Shown: positions 1 through 12,603, counted from the stretch's first letter. The stretch: 64,000 nt of DNA from Daphnia carinata (GCF_022539665.2 NC_081340.1:248001-312000); one strand, 5' to 3'. A program made the numbers and translations. The notes: generated from the letters alone by a model not told the origin.

Positions 1-950
1 GGGTCTTTCCGTGTTTCGAATATTTCCAGAGCCGCCGGATGATCCTGACCGATGAGAACCGCAACATCTTCGGCTTTAAATGAATGTATAGGCACGTGGG
101 AGAGATGGGGCCACGTCTTCGTCAACTTAACCAAGTCGAACGGTCGTTTGGTAAGCTCAAATGACGGCATGACGTGCACATCTACTGCCTCGAAGTCGAA
201 TGTCCGATCGATGGAGGTGATTGTGAAGCAGACGACCTCAGTGTCGACAGCTTGACTTTCGCCATTCACAGTCTTCGTCGTAGTCCGCTCCAGTCTCCCT
301 CTAATACCTAGATGATCAGCGGTTTGTCGTTTTAGGACCGAGATTTCGCTGCCCGAGTCTAGGAGAGCAAAGGTACGAGTCTCCATTCCATTTGCCTTCA
401 GGATTACCGGCACTATTGGTAAAAGGGTTCGACGAGACGTTGAATTGGAGGCTGTGGATCCAGTGAAGGTTACTCCAACGGCGTCCGACTGTCTTGTTTC
501 CGAACGTTTAGGCGGGTAGACTTTCGGGGCACCATGCATCAAGGGGTGGTGAAATCCCTCACAATTTGCGGTTGAGCATCGCTCTCGCCGTTTACAGTCG
601 TGGCTCAGGTGGTCGCGCTCCAAGCAGCGAAAACAGGCCTTAAAATCCTTGACGATGGCTGCTCTCTTTTCCACAGTAAGTTGCCTGAATTGTCGACATT
701 GGCTCAGGGGATGTCGATTATGGCTGTCGCAAACGGGACACGTGGACGACGTCGAAATGTTGAAGACTTGACGGTTGGTCGTCTGTCGATTCTTTAAGTG
801 GTCTGCTCCGTTTCCGCGTGAAGTAGTCGACGGGTTCATATCAATGAACGATGACCGAACGGAAAGTTCAGCCATGGCTATATTGTCCAGCCATTGGTTA
901 AATTCTTCGATGGTGGGTAAATTCGGCTGCATAGACCAGCTATGTTCCCC
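1..950 (-). pseudogene. gag-pol: BEL/Pao Gag zinc-knuckle region and aspartic protease, open at the window edge
   Basis: Reading continues in the same frame past the TAG at 951-953 with no further stop down to base 1. Around 690-560 the frame encodes clustered Cys/His motifs, including CFRCLERDHLSHDC (CX2CX4HX4C), the nucleic-acid-binding zinc knuckle of nucleocapsid, with a preceding CPVCDSHNRHPLSQC of the same spacing class. Around 370-340 comes an aspartic protease active site reading LLDSGSEIS, where the usual Asp-Thr-Gly is Asp-Ser-Gly, as is common in Pao elements. It is translated only if the upstream stop is read through. A nonsense mutation in a dead copy is the simpler explanation. 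Confidence 0.75.
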
Positions 951-2501
951 CTATTTGCTCCTCAAATTTGAAGGGAGCTTTGACACTAGTTGCGCCAATG
1001 TAGTATGACTTTGCAGCTCCATTCCGTAACCACCGAGGTGTAGGGTTGCGACGACTGAATGTAGGTCCGCGGAGAAATTTTTCAGTGCCTGGAAGTCTCC
1101 CTCTTTAAAGGCGCGGAGCTTTAGGAGGGAAGAAACGCAGGCTTGCGCTACGACTTGCGGGTTCCCATATCTCTTGTGGAGTTCCAAAAGAGCGTGTTGG
1201 TAGAGCCCAGGGTTCAGCAACGCCTCCCCGAGAGTTCTCCTTATCCCCGGTGCAAGTGCCTCACGAAGATGAGTCAGTCTTTCAGCATCGGACCCCACGG
1301 CGTCGTGAACGAGGATTTTGAATGTTTGGATAAACATTGGCCAGCTGCGTGGATCTCCATGGAAGGACGGTACCTGGAGTCTCAGCGGTTTTATTCCAGA
1401 GCGGGCGGTCGATGGGAATGATGGATTTAGCGCATGAATCCAAGCATATGGCATATAGGCATCTGTCATTGATAGACGATGGCCGCCTTCCTGCGGTGAG
1501 GTATGGTTTTGCGCCGATGGATTGAAGGTAGAGAAGACTGGGGCAGAAACGTTGTTGGGAAAAGGTAAGGATCGATCGGTCGTGTTTTCAATAGCTGGTT
1601 GGTGTGGCGGTAGCGAAGCTGCACAAGAAGCCATGGGTGTAAAGGCAGCAGTAGTTTGAATCGCTGGAAGGGTTCTCGATAGTGGTGTAATACGCAGTGA
1701 AGCAGTTGTCGGTTGTACTTCCAATTTCACAGGTAACTGCTCAGAGGTGGGCTCATTTCTACCAAGTATCTCGTCGTCCAGTAAAACTTCAGCAAGCTGC
1801 TGACGCATGATTACTCCGTTGTGTCGTTGTCTTTCGGCTTCGTCGCGCAGTTCTCGTTGTCTCCTCTGAGAGTCGATCTGTCTTCTTTGGGAGTCGATCT
1901 TGCTCTGCTGGATCTGGGAGTCAATCCGCTGCTGTAAACACTCAACCTCTACTTTCATTAAACAGGCTTTCTCCTCTTCTCTGATCTTCGCCTCCTCCTG
2001 TTCTTGACGCAGTTTCAGCTCGGCCTCTTTCTGAAGTTGGTCATTTTCATGAATTTTTGTGAGCGTCGATGATGTACTGGAACTACGGGCAGATCGTTGA
2101 GAACGAGAAGATGCTGTAGACCTGGGAGGAAGGCTTGCTAGGTATTGGTCGACTTTGTTGGTGAACTCTTCGTGCTCGGAAGACACAAACTGTAACCAAA
2201 ATTTCTCGGCTCCAGCTTGTTCAAGAGAGAGTCGTGCGTAGGTCAGGTATCGGTCATGGCGAGCTTCAAGTTCTTCATAATCACGGACGTAAACGGCTCG
2301 CAGAGTTCTTATAGTGTCTCTGTCGTCTCCTGTTCTGACCGATGCCATCATTCGTTTGCCAGACTTCGTGTGGGTAGCCTTAGCGACGGTACGAGCTCGT
2401 TTCAACTTCTCAGGGTCGATCACGCTTTCCCAAGTTTCGGGATCTTCCTCCTGGTGGGCAGTCAGAAGATTGAAGGTGGGATCAGGGTTCGCTTCTGCCA
2501 T
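951..2501 (-). pseudogene. gag: BEL/Pao Gag, N-terminal and capsid region, ending at an in-frame stop
   Basis: Structural Gag protein of a BEL/Pao element. The frame opens upstream at a GTG (2546), but the first ATG is at 2501 and I take that (516 codons). The first ~110 residues are charged. Residues ~140-250 are a long Glu/Gln/Arg coiled coil with repeats such as KIDSQRRQIDSQRRQ. A Pro/Thr-rich linker follows, then a globular domain starting near IKPLRLQVPSFHGDPRSW and containing LHKRYGNPQVVAQA, typical of the DUF1759 region of BEL/Pao Gag. The frame stops with TAG at 953-951, inside a motif that is normally continuous in this family. The same frame stays open for the next 950 bases, so this is one gene with a premature stop. 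Confidence 0.8.
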
Positions 2502-2876
2502 AGTGTCGGAGCGGGGAGTTACAGGAATAATGAGACGAGTAGTCACTGTTAGCAGAGAGATGGCAGTTGATCACACGAAGATATTACGTGTCGTTAGATG
2601 CAAGGGCGTCAGCGTGACCGATCACGAAAGACCAGGAGACAATGCCAAGCGCGGCGATTGTATGTCTCCAAACACGAAGTGAGAAGGTCGCTTTGAAACA
2701 CGCGGTGAAGGTTCGATAGCGACACCAGGTTAGGGGAATTTCCTTAGGAGAATTACCTCCACAAACGCGAAGGTTTGAACGAACGAGTGCCTACGAGCGA
2801 GGACTGCCACGCGGGACCTGTGGAACGAGAGTTCCACGCAGCGTGCACGTTAGCCGGATCGAGAGGAAGTTTAATT

Positions 2877-2892
2877 CCCCGTCGATGCACCA
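2877..2892 (-). other. Primer-binding site of element 1
   Basis: The minus strand reads TGGTGCATCGACGGGG just inside the presumed LTR end. It starts with TGG, the complement of a tRNA CCA end, and lies a few bases from the LTR, as expected for a minus-strand primer site. The primer tRNA is not identified. Confidence 0.6.
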
Positions 2893-2898
2893 AAATAT

Positions 2899-3354
2899 TG
2901 CCAAGTGTCACGCCGGTGGACGAAAACGAAACGAAATGAAGTTTTTTAACACGATGTATTTAGTAAACTGATTGCCTGTCAGCCTACGAACGAAAAGGTA
3001 AAGGAAGGGCGATAAATGGGTGCTTGTCCGTCAATCGATACTACATTTAAGGATAAACACAACACACGATTTCATCTGCCGACCCGTGAGAATCGAAATT
3101 TCCACGTAGTCGATGTCGGCAGATTTTCGAGATTCGAGAATGGTCGATGCTGCTACAAAAAAACGAAATGGAGACTTGACACGAGGTGAATAAGCGGAAG
3201 GGAGACGAACACACGAGACGTTCGTCTACCACAGCAGCAAAATTGCGAGTAACCCGTTGAGTCGAAAAATTCACCCGAGTATCAATTTTTTAGCCCTTCC
3301 TCTGTCTTCTCATTCTTTGTCTCCTCGGCGGGATGTCGTCTAATGGCTCTTTCA
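2899..3354 (-). repeat. Putative 5' LTR of element 1
   Basis: Bounded inside by the primer-binding site and outside by the first satellite monomer. The + strand begins TGCCAAGTG at 2899 and ends CTTTCA at 3354, giving a TG...CA element of about 456 bp. The right edge is ambiguous by a few bases because TTTCATGATCT also occurs in the satellite. The partner LTR lies outside the window, so length and ends are inferred. A short open frame inside (3047-3274) looks like chance. Confidence 0.5.
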
Positions 3355-6300
3355 TGATCTATATTCAAACAGTATCAAATATACGTGTATTCAATGTGAA
3401 TATAATGTGATACAGTGAGTTTCAATATCTGCATTCAAACAGCATCAAATATACTTGTATTCAATGTGAATATAGTGTGATACAGTGAGTTTCATGATCT
3501 ACATTCAAACAGTATCAAATATACGTGTATTCAATGTGAATACAATGTGATACAGTGAGTTTCAATATCTACATTCAAACAGCATCAAATATACGTGTAT
3601 TCAATGTGAATATAGTGTTATAGAATCAGTTTCATGATCTACATTCAAACAGTATCAAATATACGTGTATTCAATGTGAATATAGTGTTATAGAATCAGT
3701 TTCATGATCTACATTCAAACAGTATCAAATATACGTGTATTCAATGTGAATATAGTGTGATACAGTGAGTTTCAATATCTACATTCAAACAGCATCAAAT
3801 ATACGTGTATTCAATGTGAATATAGTGTTATAGAATCAGTTTCATGATCTACATTCAAACAGAATCAAATATACGTGTATTCAATGTGAATACAATGTGA
3901 TACAGTGAGTTTCAATATCTACATTCAAACAGCATCAAATATACGTGTATTCAATGTGAATATAAATATACGTGTATTCAATGTGAATATAGTGTTATAG
4001 AATCAGTTTCATGATCTACATTCAAACAGCATCAAATATACGTGTATTCAATGTGAATATAGTGTTATAGAATCAGTTTCATGATCTACATTCAAACAGT
4101 ATCAAATATACGTGTATTCAATGTGAATATAGTGTTATAGAATCAGTTTCATGATCTACATTCAAACAGCATCAAATATACGTGTATTCAATGTGAATAT
4201 AGTGTTATAGAATCAGTTTCATATCTACATTCAAACAGCATCAAATATACGTGTATTCAATGTGAATATAGTGTTATAGAATCAGTTTCATGATCTACAT
4301 TCAAACAGCATCAAATATACGTGTATTCAATGTGAATATAGTGTTATAGAATCAGTTTCATGATCTACATTCAAACAGCATCAAATATACGTGTATTCAA
4401 TGTGAATATAGTGTTATAGAATCAGTTTCATGATCTACATTCAAACAGCATCAAATATACGTGTATTCAATGTGAATATAGTGTTATAGAATCAGTTTCA
4501 TGATCTACATTCAAACAGTATCAAATATACGTGTATTCAATGTGAATATAGTGTTATAGAATCAGTTTCATGATCTACATTCAAACAGCATCAAATATAC
4601 GTGTATTCAATGTGAATATAGTGTTATAGAATCAGTTTCATGATCTACATTCAAACAGCATCAAATATACGTGTATTCAATGTGAATATAGTGTTATAGA
4701 ATCAGTTTCATGATCTACATTCAAACAGCATCAAATATACGTGTATTCAATGTGAATATAGTGTTATAGAATCAGTTTCATGATCTACATTCAAACAGCA
4801 TCAAATATACGTGTATTCAATGTGAATATAGTGTTATAGAATCAGTTTCATGATCTACATTCAAACAGCATCAAATATACGTGTATTCAATGTGAATATA
4901 GTGTTATACAATCAGTTTCAATATCTACATTCAAACAGCATCAAATATACGTGTATTCAATGTGAATATAGTGTTATAGAATCAGTTTCATGATCTACAT
5001 TCAAACAGTATCAAATATACGTGTATTCAATGTGAATATAGTGTTATAGAATCAGTTTCATGATCTACATTCAAACAGCATCAAATATACGTGTATTCAA
5101 TGTGAATATAGTGTTATAGAATCAGTTTCATGATCTACATTCAAACAGCATCAAATATACGTGTATTCAATGTGAATATAGTGTTATAGAATCAGTTTCA
5201 TGATCTACATTCAAACAGCATCAAATATACGTGTATTCAATGTGAATATAGTGTTATAGAATCAGTTTCATGATCTACATTCAAACAGCATCAAATATAC
5301 GTGTATTCAATGTGAATATAGTGTTATAGAATCAGTTTCATGATCTACATTCAAACAGCATCAAATATACGTGTATTCAATGTGAATATAGTGTTATAGA
5401 ATCAGTTTCATGATCTACATTCAAACAGCATCAAATATACGTGTATTCAATGTGAATATAGTGTTATACAATCAGTTTCATATCTACATTCAAACAGCAT
5501 CAAATATACGTGTATTCAATGTGAATATAGTGTGATAATCAGTTTCATGATCTACATTCAAACAGTGTCAAATATACGTGTATTCAATGTGAATATAGTG
5601 TTATAGAATCAGTTTCATGATCTACATTCAAACAGCATCAAATATACGTGTATTCAATGTGAATATAGTGTTATAGAATCAGTTTCATGATCTACATTCA
5701 AACAGTATCAAATATACGTGTATTCAATGTGAATATAGTGTTATACAATCAGTTACAAGATCTACATTCAAACAGCATCAAATATACGTGTATTCAATGT
5801 GAATATAGTGTTATAGAATCAGTTTCATGATCTACATTCAAACAGCATCAAATATACGTGTATTCAATGTGAATATAGTGTTATAGAATCAGTTTCATGA
5901 TCTACATTCAAACAGCATCAAATATACGTGTATTCAATGTGAATATAGTGTTATAGAATCAGTTTCATGATCTACATTCAAACAGTATCAAATATACGTG
6001 TATTCAATGTGAATATAGTGTTATAGAATCAGTTTCATATCTACATTCAAACAGCATCAAATATACGTGTATTCAATGTGAATATAGTGTTATAGAATCA
6101 GTTTCATGATCTACATTCAAACAGCATCAAATATACGTGTATTCAATGTGAATATAGTGTTATAGAATCAGTTTCATGATCTACATTCAAACAGCATCAA
6201 ATATACGTGTATTCAATGTGAATATAGTGTTATAGAATCAGTTTCATGATCTACATTCAAACAGCATCAAATATACGTGTATTCAATGTGAATATAGTGT

Positions 6301-6445
6301 TATAGAATCAGTTTCATGATCTACATTCAAACAGTATCAAATATACGTGTATTCAATGTGAATATAGTGTTATAGAATCAGTTTCATGATCTACATTCAA
6401 ACAGCATCAAATATACGTGTATTCAATGTGAATATAGTGTTATAG

Positions 6446-6498
6446 TTTCATTGTCATGAAGTACTTTGACAGTTGTTCATATTTTCGTTTTTTCTATG
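6446..6498. other. Non-satellite insert inside block 1
   Basis: Between TGTTATAG and TATGTGAATATAG lies about 50 bp that does not match any monomer (it includes TGTCATGAAGTACTTTGACA and a T-rich tail). It replaces part of one repeat and is the only clear foreign sequence in the block apart from the gap. Confidence 0.6.
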
Positions 6499-9400
6499 TG
6501 AATATAGTGTTATAGATTGAGTTTCAATGATCTACATTCAAACAGTATCAAATATACGTGTATTCAATGTGAATATAGTGTTATAGAATCAGTTTCATGA
6601 TCTACATTCAAACAGTATCAAATATACGTGTATTCAATGTGAATATAGTGTTATAGAATCAGTTTCAATATCTACATTCAAACAGCATCAAATATACGTG
6701 TATTCAATGTGAATATAGTGTTATAGAATCAGTTTCATGATCTACATTCAAACAGCATCAAATATACGTGTATTCAATGTGAATATAGTGTTATAGAATC
6801 AGTTTCATGATCTACATTCAAACAGCATCAAATATACGTGTATTCAATGTGAATATAGTGTTATAGAATCAGTTTCATGATCTACATTCAAACAGCATCA
6901 AATATACGTGTATTCAATGTGAATATAGTGTTATAGAATCAGTTTCATGATCTACATTCAAACAGCATCAAATATACGTGTATTCAATGTGAATATAGTG
7001 TTATAGAATCAGTTTCAATGATCTACATTCAAACAGCATCAAATATACGTGTATTCAATGTGAATATAGTGTGATACAATCAGTTTCAATATCTACATTC
7101 AAACAGCATCAAATATACGTGTATTCAATGTGAATATAGTGTTATAGAATCAGTTTCATGATCTACATTCAAACAGCATCAAATATACGTGTATTCAATG
7201 TGAATATAGTGTTATAGAATCAGTTTCAATATCTACATTCAAACAGCATCAAATATACGTGTATTCAATGTGAATATAGTGTTATACAATCAGTTTCAAT
7301 ATCTACATTCAAACAGCATCAAATATACGTGTATTCAATGTGAATATAGTGTTATAGAATCAGTTTCATGATCTACATTCAAACAGTATCAAATATACGT
7401 GTATTCAATGTCAATATAGTGTTATAGAATCAGTTTCATGATCTACATTCAAACAGCATCAAATATACGTGTATTCAATGTGAATATAGTGTTATAGAAT
7501 CAGTTTCAATATCTACATTCAAACAGCATCAAATATACGTGTATTCAATGTGAATATAGTGTTATAGAATCAGTTTCAATATCTACATTCAAACAGTATC
7601 AAATATACGTGTATTCAATGTGAATATAGTGTTATAGAATCAGTTTCATGATCTACATTCAAACAGTATCAAATATACGTGTATTCAATGTGAATATAGT
7701 GTGATACAGTGAGTTTCAATATCTACATTCAAACAGCATCAAATATACGTGTATTCAATGTGAATATAGTGTTATAGAATCAGTTTCATGATCTACATCT
7801 TAACAGCATCAAATATACGTGTATTCAATGTGAATATACTGCTATAGAATCAGTTTCATGATCTACATTCAAACAGCATCAAATATACGTGTATTCAATG
7901 TGAATATAGTGTTATAGAATCAGTTTCATGATCTACATTCAAACAGCATCAAATATACGTGTATTCAATGTGAATATAGTGTTATACAGTTTCATATCTA
8001 CATTCAAACAGCATCAAATATACGTGTATTCAATGTGAATATAGTGTTATAGAATCAGTTTCATGATCTACATTCAAACAGCATCAAATATACGTGTATT
8101 CAATGTGAATATAGTGTTATAGAATCAGTTTCATGATCTACATTCAAACAGTATCAAATATACGTGTATTCAATGTGAATATAGTGTTATAGAATCAGTT
8201 TCATGATCTACATTCAAACAGCATCAAATATACGTGTATTCAATGTGAATATAGTGTTATAGAATCAGTTTCATGATCTACATTCAAACAGTATCAAATA
8301 TACGTGTATTCAATGTGAATATAGTGTTATAGAATCAGTTTCATGATCTACATTCAAACAGCATCAAATATACGTGTATTCAATGTGAATATAGTGTTAT
8401 ACAATCAGTTTCATGATCTACATTCAAACAGTATCAAATATACTTGTATTCAATGTGAATATAGTGTTATAGAGTCAGTTTCAATATCTACATTCAAACA
8501 GCATCAAATATACGTGTATTCAATGTGAATATAGTGTTATAGAATCAGTTTCATGATCTACATTCAAACAGTATCAAATATACGTGTATTCAATGTGATT
8601 ATAGTGTTATAGAATGAGTTTCATATCTACATTCAAACAGTATCAAATATACGTGTATTCAATGTGAATATAGTGTTATTGAATCAGTTTCATGATCTAC
8701 ATTCAAACAGTATCAAATATACGTATTCAATGTGAATATAGTGTTATAGTGAGTTTCAATGATCTACATTCAAACAGCATCAAATATACGTGTATTCAAT
8801 GTGAATATAGTGTTATAGAATCAGTTTCATGATCTACATTCAAACAGTATCAAATATACGTGTATTCAATGTGTATAGTGTTATGGAATCAGTTTAATAA
8901 TCTACATTCAAACAGTATCAAATATACGTGTATTCAATGTGAATATAGTGTTATATAATCAGTTTCATGATCTACATTCAAACAGTATCAAATGGACTTG
9001 TATTTAATGTGAATATAGTGTGATGCAGCGAGTTTCAATATCTACATTCAAACAGCATCAAATTTACGTGTATTCAATGTGTTATAGAATCAGTTTCATG
9101 ATCTACATTCAAACAGCATCAAATATACGTGTATTCAATGTGAATATAGTGTTATAGAATCAGTTTCATTATCTACATTCAAACAGCATCAAATATACGT
9201 GTATTCAATGAATATAGTGTTATAGAATCAGTTTCATAGTCTACATTCAAACAGTATCAAATATACGTGTATTCAATGTGAATATATTGTTATAGAATCA
9301 GTTTCATGATCTACATTCAAACAGTATCAAATATACGTGTATTCAATGTGAATATAGTGTGATATATCAGTTTCATATCTACATTCAAACAGCATCAAAT

Positions 9401-9817
9401 ATACGTGTATTCAATGTGAATATAGTGTGATACAATCAGTTTCAATATCTACATTCAAACAGCATCAAATATACGTGTATTCAATGTGAATATAGTGTGA
9501 TACAATCAGTTTCAATATCTACATTCAAACAGCATCAAATATACGTGTATTCAATGTGAATATAGTGTTATACAGTCAGTTTCAATATCTACATTCAAAC
9601 AGCATCAAATATACGTGTATTCAATGTGAATATAGTGTTATAGAATCAGTTTCATGATCTACATTCAAACAGTATCAAATATACGTGTATTCAATGTGAA
9701 TATAGTGTGATACAGTGAGTTTCAATATCTACATTCAAACAGCATCAAATATACGTGTATTCAATGTGAATATAGTGTTATAGAATCAGTTTCATATCTA
9801 CATTCAAACAGTATCAA

Positions 9818-9917
9818 NNNNNNNNNNNNNNNNNNNNNNNNNNNNNNNNNNNNNNNNNNNNNNNNNNNNNNNNNNNNNNNNNNNNNNNNNNNNNNNNNNN
9901 NNNNNNNNNNNNNNNNN
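9818..9917. other. Scaffold gap (100 N)
   Basis: Exactly 100 N within the satellite. True length unknown. Confidence 0.99.
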
Positions 9918-10714
9918 TATTCAATGAATAATCAAATATACGTATTCAATGTGAATATAGTGATTATAGAATCATTCAAACAGCATCAAATATACGTGTA
10001 TTCAATGTGAATATAGTACATTCACATTCAAACAGCATCAAATATACGTGTATTCAATGTGAATATAGTGTTATAGAATCAGTTTCAATATCTACATTCA
10101 AACAGCATCAAATATACGTGTATTCAATGTGAATATAGTGTTATAGAATCAGTTTCAATATCTACATTCAAACAGCATCAAATATACGTGTATTCAATGT
10201 GAATATAGTGTTATAGAATCAGTTTCAATATCTACATTCAAACAGCATCAAATATACGTATTCAATGTGAATTCAAACAGCATCAAATATACGTGTATTC
10301 AATGTGAATATAGTGTTATAGAATCAGTTTCATGATCTACATTCAAACAGCATCAAATATACGTGTATTCAATGTGAATATAGTGTTATAGAATCAGTTT
10401 CAATATCTACATTCAAACAGCATCAAATATACGTGTATTCAATGTGAATATAGTGTGATACAGTGAGTTTCAATATCTACATTCAAACAGCATCAAATAT
10501 ACGTGTATTCAATGTGAATATAGTGTGATACAGTGAGTTTCAATATCTACATTCAAACAGCATCAAATATACGTGTATTCAATGTGAATATAGTGTTATA
10601 GAATCAGTTTCAATATCTACATTCAAACAGCATCAAATATACGTGTATTCAATGTGAATATAGTGTGATACAGTCACTTTCAATATCTACCAAAGGCACA
10701 TTCAAACAGCATCA

Positions 10715-11006
10715 ATTAATGATTAATAAACACGGGTTTATATACCAGTGGGGGCTACGCAGCGCACGTCATGGTTATAATTAGCATCACGCTTAGACGG
10801 CGGGAGCGCATTAAGGTCATGGCGCGATGGCTGTATGCCACGCGCATACCCAGCTCCGTGCCATAGAGGGCGCTACGCTAAGCATACTCAGAGCGGTTCC
10901 TATTCAGCAGGTGGTGACGTAGTGTATACACTACGCGTTGCACCTACGTCACGGATAGCATAGGCTACCGCCAAGTGTACATGAAAGTGTATATTGACTC
11001 ATTACA
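10715..11006 (-). repeat. 3' LTR of element 2, missing its U5 end
   Basis: Starts on the minus strand with TGTAATGAGTCAA right after the polypurine tract. It runs through a TATATAAA box (10744-10737) to AATCATTAAT, where satellite takes over. Compared with the 5' copy it lacks the last ~75 bp (the part matching 22580-22655). The flanking CAAAGGCA at 10692-10699 is also found in the missing LTR part of the other copy, so the left junction may retain a short LTR scrap separated by 16 bp of satellite. Confidence 0.75.
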
Positions 11007-11019
11007 TTCCTTCCCCTTT
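11007..11019 (-). other. Polypurine tract of element 2
   Basis: The minus strand reads AAAGGGGAAGGAA immediately before TGTAATGAG, the start of the 3' LTR. This is the expected plus-strand DNA primer site for reverse transcription and fixes the LTR boundary. Confidence 0.8.
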
Positions 11020-11201
11020 ATCGATAAGAGTTGGTCCTCCAACTCCATACTACACACCAGATATTTCTTATGCCCTAGGCGTATACAAATGGGGACTAAA
11101 CCGCTTCAACGTTGTTTATACGAATGAGCTTTTTGAGTTCCATTTTTTTTTTTTTTTTAACTAAATCTAGGGCCCCGAACGTTTTCAAAGATATCTAGCA
11201 T

Positions 11202-12558
11202 TTATTTATTTTTAATATTGTACTCGAGTTCTACTTGGTGGGTGCGGCGATTCTTGTGGTTAATCTTCTTCGACGCTGAACCGCTCTTCTCCTTCTTGCA
11301 GCTTCTTTCTCGGTCGTAGTGAATTATCAGCGTTTTCTGGCCTTTTCTCCTCGGTGTTATATTTCTGTTCAGGAATACCTTGGCTATTTCTTCTTTCGCC
11401 GATGTAATCCGTGGCATAATTTCCAAGATAGTCTGGTTCGTCATATCTCGCGCCGTTCCCCTTAACAGTACTTCAATTATCTCGGGGTTCCCATATCGTA
11501 CGGCTGCTACAATAAGGGCCGTTTCATGGCGCGTCAGAGATTTTTGGTTGATGTTTACACCGTGCATGCATGCACTGTTGACATTCTTTCTTGCTGTTGA
11601 ATCTCGCTGCATAGTGTAGGATCGTTTCTCCATCGCGACTTAACTGTTTTATCAGTGGAGTTATCCACAAAAAACCGATGCTTCTTCGTTTTTTAATGCG
11701 ATGGCCACCATTAGGGAGTTTCCTAGACAGTTTCATTACAAACTGACACCTGTGGAATGACAGGTTCTGAGTAAGTGTTCGTTGTTGTCTGCGGCGGCTC
11801 GGTGAGCTATTGTTTAACCCTTTTCTGTGAGGTCGATGTTTGCGCCGAAAGTCAATAATAGTTCCGTGACGTCGTATCTTTTCTTATTTACACTTTCGTG
11901 GAGCATGGTTCTTCCGTTTGGGAATTTTGTATCCAAAAAGCTTCCCACGCTCCTCCCTGTTGCTCTTCCCCTCCTCTTCTTTCCTTTCAGAAATTTTCTA
12001 AGCGTTTCTCGAGGGCGTTGATTATCTCGAAGACGAACTGTCCTCGTTCGGCTATGGTGGCTAGCTCTCTCGGATGCGTTGATTGGCTGCATCGCCGGCC
12101 GCTAAAGGAGGGAAGGTCTTTGAGCATGCAGTTACGGCAACTGCGAGTGATGTGCTCTTTTTGGGCATGGTTTAGTCCTCCTTCTTCGTTGCTTGCGGGT
12201 GTGTCGTAGTAATCACCTCTGTGTCCCATCTTACTCCGATCGTCGTCACTGTGAAACACACTTTCTTCGTCGTCATATTCGTACGGCCCAGCGCTTGAAT
12301 TACTTTCAAAGTTTCCGGTCGTATGATACACGTCGTCGTTGTCGTCATGCTACTGTCCCATTCCGTGGTGTAGTGTCCATCGTCGTATTCGCTACTAATG
12401 GATTCTTCACCTTCACTTGTGTTTTCTTGGGGCGGTTCACCTTTACTGTGATTGCAATTTGACTGTTTTTCGTCCCGATTGCGGTGCATGTTTGGCAGTT
12501 CTACTGTCGTTGCGTCGCTGTCCGCGATATCTCCGTCCTTCTTGATCTGCTCAATCAT
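11202..12558 (-). pseudogene. Ankyrin-repeat protein gene carried by element 2, decayed
   Basis: Starts at ATG 12558, 45 nt after the env stop, and ends with TAA at 11202, about 180 nt before the polypurine tract. It is therefore internal to the provirus. The first ~110 residues are acidic and low in complexity (ENTSEGEESISSEYDD; later YEYDDEESVFHSDDD). A Cys-containing linker follows, then at least four ankyrin-like units: NGRTMLHESVNKKRYDVTEL with LLLTFGANIDL; TIAHRAAADNNEHLL; RDGETILHYAARFNSKK followed by HGVNINQKS; and HETALIVAAVRYGNPEIIEV with LLRGTAR. A basic tail closes it. The frame is broken near 12340, 12000, 11740 and 11620 and has stops near 11814 and 11740. Ankyrin repeats mediate protein binding. 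Viral ankyrin genes such as polydnavirus vankyrins mimic IkB, but any such role here is speculation. Confidence 0.75.
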
Positions 12559-12603
12559 TTTTCTTAGCCAATTTGGGTCATCGTCACCACTTAATCGTCA
12601 CTA

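Larger units (their letters stand above)
1..3354 (-). mobile_element. BEL/Pao LTR retrotransposon, 5' part only (element 1)
   Basis: The minus strand reads 5' LTR (about 3354-2899), primer-binding site (2892-2877), an untranslated leader, then a Gag-protease frame running off the window at base 1. BEL/Pao is inferred from the Gag type: a long coiled-coil N-terminal half, a conserved globular domain of the DUF1759 kind, a CCHC-plus-Cys/His zinc-knuckle region and an aspartic protease in the same frame. RT, RNase H, integrase and the 3' LTR would lie left of the window. Bases 2502-2876 are leader, where I see no gene. The right end abuts satellite block 1. Confidence 0.8.
3351..10714 (+). repeat. 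70-bp satellite, block 1 (about 105 monomers)
   Basis: Head-to-tail monomers with a 70-bp period, visible as lines that repeat every 70 bases. Each monomer contains ATCTACATTCAAACAG, then YATCAAATATACGTG, then the inverted repeat TATTCA-ATG-TGAATA, then TAGTG. Two main versions alternate irregularly: one with TTATAGAATCAGTTTCATGATC and one with TGATACAGTGAGTTTCAATATC, besides hybrids. The Y position is C when followed upstream by AATATC and is C or T with ATGATC. Homogeneity is highest between about 4200 and 7000. Monomers near both edges, and from 8600 to 9300, carry small deletions. A scaffold gap interrupts the block at 9818-9917, and the stretch just after it (9918-10280) is partly scrambled. 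Confidence 0.97.

Noticed and set aside
8343-8528. Open frame within the satellite (61 codons)
   Set aside because: Three 70-bp monomers make 210 bases, so repeat-encoded frames arise by chance where a stop is mutated.
3351-10714. Direct repeats at regular spacing resembling a CRISPR array
   Set aside because: The whole 70-bp unit is conserved with no variable spacers, and the context is eukaryotic. It is satellite DNA.
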